A stretch of DNA of 38,438 nucleotides, taken from IMG/VR virus record IMGVR_UViG_3300019487_000058, positions 1 through 38,438 of that record. One strand, written 5' to 3'. The translations under genes were made by a program, and so were the position numbers. Under the pieces are notes generated by a model. It had not been told where the DNA came from. It searched no databases and was given only the letters and a program-made list of their open reading frames with translations. This document shows, one piece after another, positions 15,393 to 22,065 of the stretch (the first letter of the stretch is position 1; the number at the start of each line of letters is the position of its first letter). Origin of the DNA: a virus.

Positions 15393-15875
15393 TCAACTTA
15401 TACCTTTCATAAAAGTCATCCAAATAGTTTTGTTGTTCACCATAGTTCGATGCCCGAAAAGAGGTTGTCGGCCGATGGCGGCAATCACTTCAGATACCCT
15501 AAAATGCGTTTCATTCCATTTGAAAATAAGAGTCCCGTGTTCCTTCAAAACTCGCATTGATTCATTTATGCCGGCTCGTAATACTTCTTTCCAGTCAAAA
15601 TCTAAAGAGCCATATTTTTTTATCATCCATCCTGTTTTTCCAACGCCCCGAAGATGCGGCGGATCAAAAACTACCAAGTAAAAGGAGTTCGACGCAAATG
15701 GGAGCTTAGTGAAATCACAAAACACGTCGGGATTGATTACAAGTGTTGCTCCATTTGAAAGCTTGTGGGTTTCCTTCCGTCGATCTGCATAGACAACATT
15801 TGGATGATTTTTGTCAAACCACATCATTCGGCCGCCGCAGGAAACGTCAAGAATTGGCTTCACCATTCTTCTCAC
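15393..15875 (-). CDS. SAM-dependent methyltransferase with DPPH motif
   Basis: 160 aa from a GTG at 15875 whose GTGA overlaps the upstream stop; ATG at 15866 is an alternative but lies far from the GGAGG. Motif I is ILDVSCGGRMMWF (about 8-20, DxSCG in place of DxGxG). The catalytic-type motif is VVFDPPHL (about 68-75). These are typical of small phage class I methyltransferases related to DNA N6-adenine enzymes with DPPY/H. No target-recognition domain is visible, so specificity is unknown. It may protect phage DNA from restriction. Overlaps upstream gene by four bases. Confidence 0.8.
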   Translation of the reverse strand: MRRMVKPILDVSCGGRMMWFDKNHPNVVYADRRKETHKLSNGATLVINPDVFCDFTKLPFASNSFYLVVFDPPHLRGVGKTGWMIKKYGSLDFDWKEVLRAGINESMRVLKEHGTLIFKWNETHFRVSEVIAAIGRQPLFGHRTMVNNKTIWMTFMKGIS

Positions 15876-16111
15876 TTCTCCTCCTTAGCGTTCAACTCCC
15901 TATTAGAATCATAAAACTCATCTTTACCGTGCCCCTTCATTCCATGAATTCTTGCGAACCTAGAAATGGCGTCCATGGCCGTTAGATCTGGCACTACAGT
16001 ATTTCCGTATTTCCCGGTTGTTGTTTCTGCGACAACCTGCATGAAACAAAAGTAAATAAAGTCCTTGGGCATTCGCTTTACCAAATCAAACCAATTCACG
16101 ACGTTATCCAT
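15872..16111 (-). CDS. Hypothetical protein with conserved tail LNAKEEK
   Basis: 79 aa from the ATG at 16111, seven bases after AAGGAGG; a GTG at 16114 directly precedes it. The N-terminal half is aromatic (WFDLV, FIYFCFMQVV), followed by VPDLTAMDAISRFARI. It ends NRELNAKEEK, encoded by the repeated junction sequence. Function unknown. Confidence 0.6.
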   Translation of the reverse strand: MDNVVNWFDLVKRMPKDFIYFCFMQVVAETTTGKYGNTVVPDLTAMDAISRFARIHGMKGHGKDEFYDSNRELNAKEEK

Positions 16112-16130
16112 CACTTCTCCTCCTTAGCGT

Positions 16131-16208
16131 TCAACCAAGCGCAACCCAGAACATAAAACCAATCAATGTAAAAACTCCTATAAGCACCACGGCCTCTGGC
16201 CAGTTCAT
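16131..16208 (-). CDS. 25-residue transmembrane micropeptide
   Basis: A 25-codon frame: ATG at 16208 follows a GGGGGAG ribosome site by four bases and overlaps the previous stop (ATGA). The product is MNWPEAVVLIGVFTLIGFMF followed by WVALG, a single membrane segment. The stop lies inside the next junction repeat, as expected for the genes in this block. The fit of ribosome site, overlap and hydrophobicity makes it credible despite its size. Function unknown; membrane micropeptides of phages often affect lysis timing or superinfection. Confidence 0.55.
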   Translation of the reverse strand: MNWPEAVVLIGVFTLIGFMFWVALG

Positions 16209-16429
16209 TTCTCCCCCTTCGTCTCCGTGTTCAATTTAACAAAATGTTTTTTTACCAATTCCCGCGAATAATTGCCCTTGTGGTCAATTTCTAAATATTC
16301 ATCAGCTTTAATTAGCTTTATTGCTTCAGCCGGAAACTCTTCTCCTGGTTTAATGCGAAATTCCCTTATGACGTTATTATTCTCATCAACTTCACCAACA
16401 ACAAATTCTGATTTTCCATCCCACTTCAT
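16205..16429 (-). CDS. Hypothetical protein of the small-gene block
   Basis: 74 aa with a strong ribosome site (AAGGAGG five bases before ATG). Beta-rich N-terminus (SEFVVGEVDENNNVIREFRI) then a mixed C-terminus ending KLNTETKGEK, again encoded by the junction repeat. Function unknown. Confidence 0.6.
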   Translation of the reverse strand: MKWDGKSEFVVGEVDENNNVIREFRIKPGEEFPAEAIKLIKADEYLEIDHKGNYSRELVKKHFVKLNTETKGEK

Positions 16430-16569
16430 TTTTCCTCCTTAGCGTCCTTTTTATTTCCCCACTTGATAATTTTTTTATACAACCATGGCACTTCCTTCTC
16501 CAACCATTCCATGAATTCCATCCAAATTACGATAATGTATACTTCAAATTTGCTTTGGTTACCGCCCAC
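16426..16569 (-). CDS. 47-residue aromatic/basic small protein
   Basis: GTG at 16569 lies six bases after GGAGG of a junction repeat; the frame runs 47 codons and its TGA overlaps the next ATG. The product begins MGGNQSKFEVYIIVIWMEFM, continues with an amphipathic Trp/Lys helix (EWLEKEVPWLYKKIIKWG) and ends KKDAKEEK, the shared tail. It may associate with membrane through the first hydrophobic stretch. Function unknown. Confidence 0.55.
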   Translation of the reverse strand: MGGNQSKFEVYIIVIWMEFMEWLEKEVPWLYKKIIKWGNKKDAKEEK

Positions 16570-16580
16570 CCTTCTCCTCC

Positions 16581-16724
16581 TTAGCGTTCAACTGGTCTCC
16601 AAACTAAAGTCGCATATACTCCGCAAAATAAAACTCCCAAAAAACCAGGGAAGCGCTGGTATAGGAACCAGCCTCTTTCAAAACTTATAAAGAATGCGCA
16701 AGACGGAGAAAAATCAATCTTCAC
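16581..16724 (-). CDS. 47-residue small membrane protein
   Basis: GTG at 16724 overlaps the upstream stop (GTGA) and follows AGGGAAG; the frame runs 47 codons to TAA at 16581. It begins MKIDFSPSCAFFISFERGWF and has a hydrophobic segment, GFLGVLFCGVYATLVW, near the C-terminus. Uses the junction repeat at both ends, although here the repeat is read in another frame so the tail is RPVER. Function unknown. Confidence 0.5.
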   Translation of the reverse strand: MKIDFSPSCAFFISFERGWFLYQRFPGFLGVLFCGVYATLVWRPVER

Positions 16725-16972
16725 TTTTCTTCCCTAGTAGCGTTCAACTGTTTGATAAGTTCGTCGGCATAGGCAATGGCTGTTTTGATTGGAAATTGTC
16801 TTAGGTAATCATCACCTCCGAGGATAGTCTTAGTAAGCAATCCCTGCATCGCCATTGCAGCGAAGTATTCACGCTTGGTGAGGCCCGATTTCCAGAAATT
16901 CAACGTGGACCCATCCGCTGACCGTATTTCTTCTATTTGCAATTCCACAAAATCATCACGATTTGTTTTCAT
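16721..16972 (-). CDS. Conserved small phage protein (LTKREYFAAMAMQGLL)
   Basis: 83 aa from the ATG at 16972; a start at 17047 would add 25 residues with no support. LTKREYFAAMAMQGLL followed by a YADELIKQLN helix is a recurrent pattern in small proteins of many Gram-negative prophages and phages, with no known function. It ends LNATREEK from the junction repeat. This is the first gene of the leftward small-gene operon, so its promoter must lie in 16973-17070 or beyond. Confidence 0.7.
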   Translation of the reverse strand: MKTNRDDFVELQIEEIRSADGSTLNFWKSGLTKREYFAAMAMQGLLTKTILGGDDYLRQFPIKTAIAYADELIKQLNATREEK

Positions 16973-17069
16973 TCTTAAATCCTCCAAGACCCAAGCAAAC
17001 TGGCACAAGAGGGGGGAGAAAGCAAAAAGAAACCGCCCGACTTGCATTGCTGCGAATCGAGCGGTATAA

Positions 17070-17369
17070 ATAGTTTCGCGACAAACTATGGTCTTAACCT
17101 ACTACATTAAGCACCATAATCAATCGCCGAGAATGTAACCCCTGCAAAGCTCGTAAAATCAGGTGGTTAGGAAGACACGACAGGAGCCACGTAATAGTCT
17201 CGACAAAACAAGGCGTGGCGTCTGATGGGTTGGGAATTAGTGCAAGGCAGAAGGCAGAGCCCTCTCTAAGACTAGTCATCATTGAGGGACACCGAGGGAA
17301 TACTCCCTATGACTAAGATGTTTTAGTCATAAGCCTGGCCCATCGAGTTGTTTAAAACAACCGTGATGG
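17070..17369. promoter_or_regulatory. Hairpin-dense divergent region (structured leader or origin candidate)
   Basis: No convincing gene lies in 16973-17505. It holds at least six good hairpins: ATAGTTT/AAACTAT (17070-17089), ATGGTCTTAA/TTAAGcACCAT (17088-17117), GCCACG/CGTGGC (17086 region counterpart at 17186-17219), AGGGA/TCCCT (17295-17308), the 9-bp perfect TATGACTAA/TTAGTCATA (17308-17331) and CCATC/GATGG enclosing GTTGT/ACAAC (17340-17369). A T7-A9 tract follows near 17404-17420. Genes diverge from here, so promoters for both sides should be inside. A structured 5' leader, an RNA gene or a replication origin are the options. Confidence 0.5.
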
Positions 17370-17505
17370 TAGTGGGTGAGGTGTGTCTTGGTTTTGGATT
17401 TAATTTTTTTAAAAAAAAATAAATAATGAGAAGTAGACCTAGCCATCTAGTTTACCTGAAGTATCGCAGTAGCACGGTTAGCTTAAATGATTTACGGCTT
17501 TTAAA

Positions 17506-18024
17506 ATGTTAGAAAAGGTTACCTTCCTAAAACACGTAGAGGCGTTCAAAGATTGTTTTTCATTAGCCTTTGAAAAACGTTTTGGTGCTAAGCCTTTACT
17601 AGAACCAGAAGATAACGTCCATTTCAATTGGGCTATAGATAAATTGGGCTTTGAAAAGGCTAGTGAGTTAATTGAGATCTATTTCTCTATTGAGGATGAG
17701 TGGATAAAGAATCAAGGCTTTCCTATTTCTTTATTCAGAAAGCAGATCAACCGTGTAATTGCCTCAAGCGGTGCTTTAAATGCTATTGAAAGACCTTGGT
17801 ATGTAGTTGGGTTTTCAGAAAATGGCTTTCCTATTCTATCTAGAAACCCACAATCTCTTAAAGAGGAATTCCCTAAGTGGAAGCCTTTACTTTGGGTTAG
17901 TTGGCTAGAGCAATCAAAAGAAGGAAAATTCCAACTTCCAATGAATATATGGGCTATAGGTAAAAATAAACCAGAGGAATGGTTAAAATTATGGGTAGAT
18001 CGTGGCTGGGTGAAAGTAAGCTAG
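17506..18024 (+). CDS. Hypothetical protein at the start of the rightward gene block
   Basis: 172 aa. N-terminal helical part (FKDCFSLAFEKRFGAKPLL) then WAIDKLGFEKASELIEIYFS; the C-terminus is Trp-rich (LLWVSWLEQS, EEWLKLWVDRGWVKV). The Trp/Leu pattern and the position as the first gene of a DNA-metabolism block hint at a replication-initiation or helicase-loader role, which I infer only weakly. No catalytic motif. Confidence 0.6.
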   Translation: MLEKVTFLKHVEAFKDCFSLAFEKRFGAKPLLEPEDNVHFNWAIDKLGFEKASELIEIYFSIEDEWIKNQGFPISLFRKQINRVIASSGALNAIERPWYVVGFSENGFPILSRNPQSLKEEFPKWKPLLWVSWLEQSKEGKFQLPMNIWAIGKNKPEEWLKLWVDRGWVKVS

Positions 18025-18037
18025 AATAGTTAATAGG

Positions 18038-18334
18038 ATGTTCCCCAAACCTAGACGAGTTCAGTCTGAATCGGCTAAAGCACGGATAAGAAAGTTATCC
18101 TGTATTGTCTGTGGCAAGAACCCGCCTTCTGATTGTTGTCATATTAAGACTAAAGGCTCTGGCGGTCCTGATTCAGAATGGAATTTAATTCCTCAATGCC
18201 GAAAGCATCATTTGGAGCAAGGGTCAAAAGGGTGGGCATGGATGATTGAACATTACGAGCCTTTACGAAAACATCTTGACGAACTTGGATGGAATTTAGA
18301 AGACAATAAGCTTAAACATTGGGGGGATGTTTAA
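18038..18334 (+). CDS. HNH-like zinc-binding nuclease-fold protein
   Basis: 98 aa. CIVCGKNPPSDCCHIKTKGS (residues 22-41) followed by NLIPQCRKHHLEQ has the Cys/His arrangement of compact HNH (beta-beta-alpha-metal) proteins: C-x2-C, H-I, and C-x2-HH. Members of this group in phages are found beside RusA and recombination genes, as here. It may process DNA ends or branched DNA. The next gene begins eight bases before its stop. Confidence 0.7.
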   Translation: MFPKPRRVQSESAKARIRKLSCIVCGKNPPSDCCHIKTKGSGGPDSEWNLIPQCRKHHLEQGSKGWAWMIEHYEPLRKHLDELGWNLEDNKLKHWGDV

Positions 18335-18551
18335 AGTGGGGAGAGGGGTTAAATACGAGAATTGTGGTCGTGGGGCAAAAAGATTAGCTGGTAGTGGATG
18401 GGAAGAAAAATGGAGATGGAAGAATATTCAAGAAAGGTTATCCGACGCTTTTACTCCCGTTCCCAAATGCCGATATATCTGTATTAAATGCCTAAAGAAC
18501 GAGGTCACTAAAGAAATCAAAGTTTGTAAGGAGTGTACATATGATCCGTGA
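18327..18551 (+). CDS. Small zinc-ribbon-like protein
   Basis: 74 aa, basic N-terminus with Trp-rich helix (GWEEKWRWKNIQERL). The C-terminus has C-RYI-C-IK-C and KVCKEC, five or six Cys able to bind zinc. Overlaps the HNH-like gene and the next small gene. Function unknown; DNA binding is plausible. Confidence 0.55.
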   Translation: MFKVGRGVKYENCGRGAKRLAGSGWEEKWRWKNIQERLSDAFTPVPKCRYICIKCLKNEVTKEIKVCKECTYDP

Positions 18552-18684
18552 AATTACGAAGGGTACCTATCAAGTCCTAACAGCCGATGGATCCAAAGTC
18601 CTAGGCACTCACAAATCTAAAGCAAAGGCCTTGGCCCAGTTACGAGCTATTGAGGCTAGTAAAGCGCGGAAAGAAGGCAAATAA
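18541..18684 (+). CDS. Small conserved phage protein, 47 aa
   Basis: ATG at 18541, overlapping the upstream stop by 11 bases, with AAGGAG nine bases before. The product is MIREITKGTYQVLTADGSKV followed by LGTHKSKAKALAQLRAIEAS and a basic tail. The pattern (short beta hairpin, then SKAKALAQLRAIEASK) recurs as a small protein in many phages of unknown function. Strong ribosome site and known pattern support it. Confidence 0.7.
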   Translation: MIREITKGTYQVLTADGSKVLGTHKSKAKALAQLRAIEASKARKEGK

Positions 18685-18744
18685 GATTCGCGATCGATTC
18701 TACAACGGGTTTAATTTCGATTTTAAAGGGCCTGTAGTGCAAAA

Positions 18745-19254
18745 ATGACGATCAAAAATCCAAATCCTCTAGCGAGGCACCAACATGCCGCCCTGTACGG
18801 AAACAGCATGTTGCTGCGCGGCTATTGCACATCGTGTAACCAATACGGATTCATTCAAGACGGGGAAATTGCTTGCTGCGGCGCGTTGGTAGATATTTCG
18901 GCCGACAAGGTCAGAAGATTAGTCCAAACAGAAGGGAGACGCAGTACGCCAAGTGCCACGGTAAAAAAGCATATTCTGGCCGTTCAAGGCAACGCATGTC
19001 TGTATTGTGATCTGCCCCTAAATTCGGTTGTTTACAGAAAGCACAAGGCTATCAAATTAAGGGTTAACTGGGATCACGTTTTGCCGTTCAGTTACTCCCA
19101 GGACAGCGGGGATGTTAATTTTGCGGCCACTTGCCACATTTGCAACGGGATTAAGAGCAATAAAATTTTTAAGACTTTGGAAGAAGCCCGGGCCCTGATT
19201 CAAAAGAGTAGGGACAAAAAGGGGTATAGCGTTGAATCGAATGACGGTTATTGA
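18745..19254 (+). CDS. HNH endonuclease
   Basis: 169 aa. CTSCNQYG and ACCGALVD near the N-terminus form a possible zinc knuckle. The nuclease core is ACLYCDLPL (CxxC), VNWDHVLPFS (the DH of HNH) and ATCHICNGIKSNKIF (CxxC plus N and K). It resembles HNH_5-type enzymes. Base composition is richer in G+C than the flanking genes, no clear SD precedes the ATG and 60 bases separate it from the upstream gene, so it may be a homing-type insertion. It could also be a packaging-associated HNH, but it lies far from the terminase. Confidence 0.82.
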   Translation: MTIKNPNPLARHQHAALYGNSMLLRGYCTSCNQYGFIQDGEIACCGALVDISADKVRRLVQTEGRRSTPSATVKKHILAVQGNACLYCDLPLNSVVYRKHKAIKLRVNWDHVLPFSYSQDSGDVNFAATCHICNGIKSNKIFKTLEEARALIQKSRDKKGYSVESNDGY

Positions 19255-19606
19255 GTTTGAGCTAAATCTACTCCCCTCACTCCAAAACCAGTTAAACACG
19301 ATGCACTGGGCCAAGCGAATGAGAGAAAAGAAGTTAATTGTAGGGCATTTGTTAGCACACATCCCTCAAGGCTCTCGAAAACTTAAGGCACAAAAAGCAA
19401 AGATAACTCTCACTCGTTTTAGTTGCAAAGAGCCGGACTATGATGGCTTAGTTGGATCTTGGAAATCGATTATCGACAGCCTTGTCAAACTAGGGGTTTT
19501 AGAAGACGATTCCCCAAAAGTGATTGGCTATCCGACTTACTTATGGGAAAAGACGAAACGTGGGGCGGGAAAAATCAAAGTCAGGATCGAATTCGCAAAA
19601 AATTGA
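19241..19606 (+). CDS. rusA: RusA-like Holliday junction resolvase
   Basis: 121 aa from ATG at 19241; TTG at 19232 is an alternative. The RusA core is clear: PDYDGLVGSWKSIIDSL (65-81) with Asp66 and Asp68, Lys75, then GVLEDDSPKVI (85-95) with Asp89/Asp90. In E. coli RusA the equivalent acidic residues and a lysine form the active site that cuts four-way junctions. Length matches the family (about 120 aa). It overlaps the HNH gene at its 5' end and the ParB-methyltransferase at its 3' end. Confidence 0.88.
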   Translation: MTVIEFELNLLPSLQNQLNTMHWAKRMREKKLIVGHLLAHIPQGSRKLKAQKAKITLTRFSCKEPDYDGLVGSWKSIIDSLVKLGVLEDDSPKVIGYPTYLWEKTKRGAGKIKVRIEFAKN

Positions 19607-20816
19607 ATGGGTACCCATTGAAAAGATCAAACCCAACCCCAAAAACAGGAATATCCATAGCAAAGATCAAATCGAAAGACTTGCAAAACTTATCCAGTAT
19701 CAAGGCTGGCGAGTTCCACTTATCGTATCAACCCTATCTAAAAAACTTGTTGCAGGTCACGGTCGATTACTTGCGGCCAAGTCGCTTGGTCTTAATTCCT
19801 GCCCGGTCCTCTACCAAGACTTCAAAGACGAAGACCAAGAAAACGCGTTTAGAGTAAGCGATAATGAAATTGCCAGATGGGCCGAACTAGATCTAGCAGG
19901 GCTTAACGTAGATGTTGTCGATTATGGCCCTGATTTTGACTTGGAATATTTAGGGCTAAAGGATTTCGAACTAGAGCCAGCAGATAAATACGGAGACAAA
20001 GATGCTGACGACACTCCAGCTGTCCGTCCTACTGATATCAAACTCGGTGATATGTTTCAGCTTGGGAGTCATCGCCTCAGTTGCAATGATTCTACTAATA
20101 GAGAAGCTGTCGAGAGACTAATGAATGGAGAGAAGGCGGATATGGTTTTTACCGACCCGCCATATAACGTAGGATTTAACTACAATTCTTACGACGACTC
20201 GAAGGTGTCAAAAGACGAATGGCGCGAACAAGCAATGAAATGGCATGACCAGTGGGTGGGAATGTCTAGTAGGGTGGTGGTAACACCAGGTTGTAACAAC
20301 CTGGAAATTTGGTGCCAGGTAGCCCCGAACATCACGCACATCGGATGTTGGGTCAAGTCTAACGCCAACACAACAGGCAGGGTTACGCACCTATGGCAAT
20401 GGGAGCCCATAATTTTCATTGGCAAGTTCGACAGAAAAAGAGCCAGCGATGTATTTGAGCACCATGTTGATTCTGGGTTTCTCAGGGATAAAAGCACTGG
20501 CAATCATCCCTGCCCAAAACCAGAACGCCTGTGGTCGGATATCGTTGAAAACTTTTCTAATCCAAATGACATAATCTTTGAGCCGTTTTGCGGATCCGGA
20601 ACCACCGTAATTTCATGCGAGAAAACAAACCGAAGATGTTTCGGAATGGAAATAGACCCACAATACGTACAATGTGTGATTGATCGTTGGGAGCGTTTTA
20701 CCGGGCAGAAAGCTGTTAAACTAGAATCTAAACCCAAAACAATAGTCAGGAAACATGGCAGACAAAGTCAGACGCGGACGTCGAATGTCTCATTACGCGC
20801 CCTTAGACGAGACTGA
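19557..20816 (+). CDS. ParB-domain/DNA methyltransferase fusion
   Basis: About 419 aa from GTG at 19557, with a GGGAAAAGA stretch upstream; TTG at 19524 would add 11 residues. The first 90 residues are a ParB/Srx-type domain (WVPIEKIKPNPKNRN, VAGHGRLLAAKSLGL). The second part is an N6/N4-type DNA methyltransferase of beta order, with the catalytic DPPYNVGF before the SAM motif EPFCGSGTT. Such fusions are common in phages and prophages and probably modify phage DNA or control packaging. Its last 60 bases overlap the small-terminase-like gene. Confidence 0.88.
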   Translation, partial: NVGREKSKSGSNSQKIEWVPIEKIKPNPKNRNIHSKDQIERLAKLIQYQGWRVPLIVSTLSKKLVAGHGRLLAAKSLGLNSCPVLYQDFKDEDQENAFRVSDNEIARWAELDLAGLNVDVVDYGPDFDLEYLGLKDFELEPADKYGDKDADDTPAVRPTDIKLGDMFQLGSHRLSCNDSTNREAVERLMNGEKADMVFTDPPYNVGFNYNSYDDSKVSKDEWREQAMKWHDQWVGMSSRVVVTPGCNNLEIWCQVAPNITHIGCWVKSNANTTGRVTHLWQWEPIIFIGKFDRKRASDVFEHHVDSGFLRDKSTGNHPCPKPERLWSDIVENFSNPNDIIFEPFCGSGTTVISCEKTNRRCFGMEIDPQYVQCVIDRWERFTGQKAVKLESKPKTIVRKHGRQSQTRTSNVSLRALRRD

Positions 20817-21213
20817 CAAAAAGATGTTGGCGTATAAAGTCGAGTATCCAGGCATGACCGATATCGACTTAGGCGAATTGGTCGGGCTTGATAGACAACA
20901 AGTTAACTTGCGTCGAACACGTAAGCTTTGGCAAGACGCATTCGATGAAGCTGTCAAACCACACGATGAATTCCTCAATGCAAAGAAACAAAAAGCCATC
21001 CGAATGTATTGGAAATTAGCGAGTTCTAAAAACGAAAATATAGCAGAAAGAGTTCTATCAAAACTTCTCATGCACTGGAAAATCTTGCGCATTGAAGCGG
21101 GGGAGTTGGAACCATTCGATCCTATCGTCATCAAAATGCCTATCTACAATGAACAAGTAATCATTCAGAATAATGTAAAAGATGAAAAAGATATTACTCC
21201 AGCCAGATCCTGA
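20755..21213 (+). CDS. Putative terminase small subunit
   Basis: 152 aa. An HTH-like stretch (GMTDIDLGELVGLDRQQVNL, about 33-52) is followed by long helices (DEFLNAKKQKAIRMYWKLAS) and an acidic C-terminus, the layout of small terminases that bind pac or cos DNA and oligomerise. It directly follows a ParB-methyltransferase, a common neighbour. The large subunit gene starts 5.4 kb downstream, so the pair is separated by fibre and sugar genes. The assignment is inferred from fold pattern and context. Confidence 0.6.
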   Translation: MADKVRRGRRMSHYAPLDETDKKMLAYKVEYPGMTDIDLGELVGLDRQQVNLRRTRKLWQDAFDEAVKPHDEFLNAKKQKAIRMYWKLASSKNENIAERVLSKLLMHWKILRIEAGELEPFDPIVIKMPIYNEQVIIQNNVKDEKDITPARS

Positions 21214-21409
21214 GCAATGCGCTAATTGCGTGTTCTATCACCGCATTGGAGCTCAATCTAAAATCGGTGAGTGTAGACGCTACCCACCAATGCCCGCATT
21301 CATCAAAGATAAAGACGATTATGAAGAGACCTACGCCGTTCCTTCGGTACCAGAGAAGTACTGGTGTGGGGAATGGACACCGACTGAAGACCCACAGTAT
21401 CTAACTTAA
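21182..21409 (+). CDS. Small four-Cys protein (zinc or Fe-S knuckle)
   Basis: 75 aa. CANCVFYHR (13-21), GECRRYPP (29-36) and WCGEW (61-65) form a C-x2-C ... C ... C pattern seen in many small phage and bacterial proteins and resembling high-potential iron-sulfur or zinc knuckles. Starts inside the preceding gene. Function unknown. Confidence 0.7.
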   Translation: MKKILLQPDPEQCANCVFYHRIGAQSKIGECRRYPPMPAFIKDKDDYEETYAVPSVPEKYWCGEWTPTEDPQYLT

Positions 21410-21461
21410 AGCCTTTGTAGACCATTGCTAGTGGCTTATTAACAGTGATACCCTTTTATCT

Positions 21462-21623
21462 ATGAAGATAAAAAACCTAACGCATCTATCCTTAGAGCTC
21501 TGTCGGAGAGAAGGGAAGAAACGGCAGGTGAACGTCTTTCAAATGCGTGAGATTGTACGCTGCCTGCGCGATATTCTTAGAGAAGATCCGTGGAATACCT
21601 TACGCATTCTACTGAAAAAATGA
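21462..21623 (+). CDS. Small basic helical protein, 53 aa
   Basis: ATG at 21462 after TTTATCT without a clear SD. The product (MKIKNLTHLSLELCRREGKK, then RQVNVFQMREIVRCLRDILR and EDPWNTLRILLKK) is helical and basic, similar in pattern to small uncharacterised phage proteins ending in DILxEDPW. Its TGA overlaps the ATG of the nuclease (ATGA), which supports coupling and its reality. Confidence 0.6.
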   Translation: MKIKNLTHLSLELCRREGKKRQVNVFQMREIVRCLRDILREDPWNTLRILLKK

Positions 21624-22063
21624 ACCTATTTACCGTCCTCATGTTCTATGGGGTTTCTTGTGTCATGGATCCCAAAACTATTTGCAATGTTCAATTTGTA
21701 GAAAATGCAGATGGGGATACTTTCACCGTTAATATGCCAGGACAAGGGCACCCGGTATTCACAGAACGCATTCCTGTACGGATTCTTGGTATTGATGCGG
21801 CCGAAATGTCATCTACTGATCCATGCGAATTGGCAGTAGCGGCAAAAGGCAAAGAAGTATTGAAACGAATCTTAGTAACTGCCAAACGCTTAGACCTGCA
21901 ATTAGTGGCGAGAGATAAATATTTTAGAGTTCTAGCCGTTCCTGTTGTAGACGGTTTAAGCGTTCCTCAAATGATGGTCGATCAACGCCTTGCAATTGGT
22001 TATGACGGATCCACAAAGAAGAAAATAGATTGGTGCGCTGATCCACCTAAAGAAAAGAAATGA
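21620..22063 (+). CDS. Exported staphylococcal-nuclease-like (SNase) protein
   Basis: 147 aa from ATG at 21620 (ATGA overlap with the upstream stop). Residues 1-15 (MNLFTVLMFYGVSCV) look like a short signal or lipobox-type sequence with Cys14. The SNase core follows: NADGDTFTV (29-37), VRILGIDAAEM (about 53-63), AKGKEVLKRIL and RDKYFRVLAV, matching the calcium-binding Asp, active-site Arg/Glu and second Arg regions. SNases cut DNA and RNA. Export suggests action in the periplasm or against extracellular or incoming competitor DNA, which is inference. Confidence 0.78.
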   Translation: MNLFTVLMFYGVSCVMDPKTICNVQFVENADGDTFTVNMPGQGHPVFTERIPVRILGIDAAEMSSTDPCELAVAAKGKEVLKRILVTAKRLDLQLVARDKYFRVLAVPVVDGLSVPQMMVDQRLAIGYDGSTKKKIDWCADPPKEKK

Positions 22064-22065
22064 TT

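Larger units (their letters stand above)
14762..16747 (-). repeat. Ten dispersed gene-junction repeats
   Basis: A conserved sequence, on the minus strand TTGAACGC followed by TAAGGAGGAGAAG or GGAGACGAAGGGA, lies at each gene boundary in this block: 14762-14784, 14971-14993, 15183-15202, 15374-15396, 15871-15895, 16109-16134, 16206-16234, 16427-16447, 16567-16591 and 16722-16747. Each copy encodes the C-terminal tail of one gene (LNAKEEK, LNATREEK, LNTETKGEK, DAKEEK, LHAEIEK) and supplies the ribosome site and start of the next. Two subtypes exist, one with AAGGAGG and one with GAAGGGA. The layout resembles start-associated sequences known in cluster K mycobacteriophages. Confidence 0.8.

Noticed and set aside
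17094-17282. 62-aa reading frame, minus strand, in the divergent region
   Set aside because: Overlies the hairpin array, no ribosome site and an atypical Cys/Leu-rich sequence.
17223-17331. Group I intron core (P3-P7-P3'-P8-P7' order: TGATG/CATCA and GACTA/TAGTC with an AAGAT-like joiner)
   Set aside because: The P7' strand is already part of a perfect 9-bp local hairpin (TATGACTAA/TTAGTCATA), no P1 or interrupted gene is found, and P4-P6 pairing is weak.
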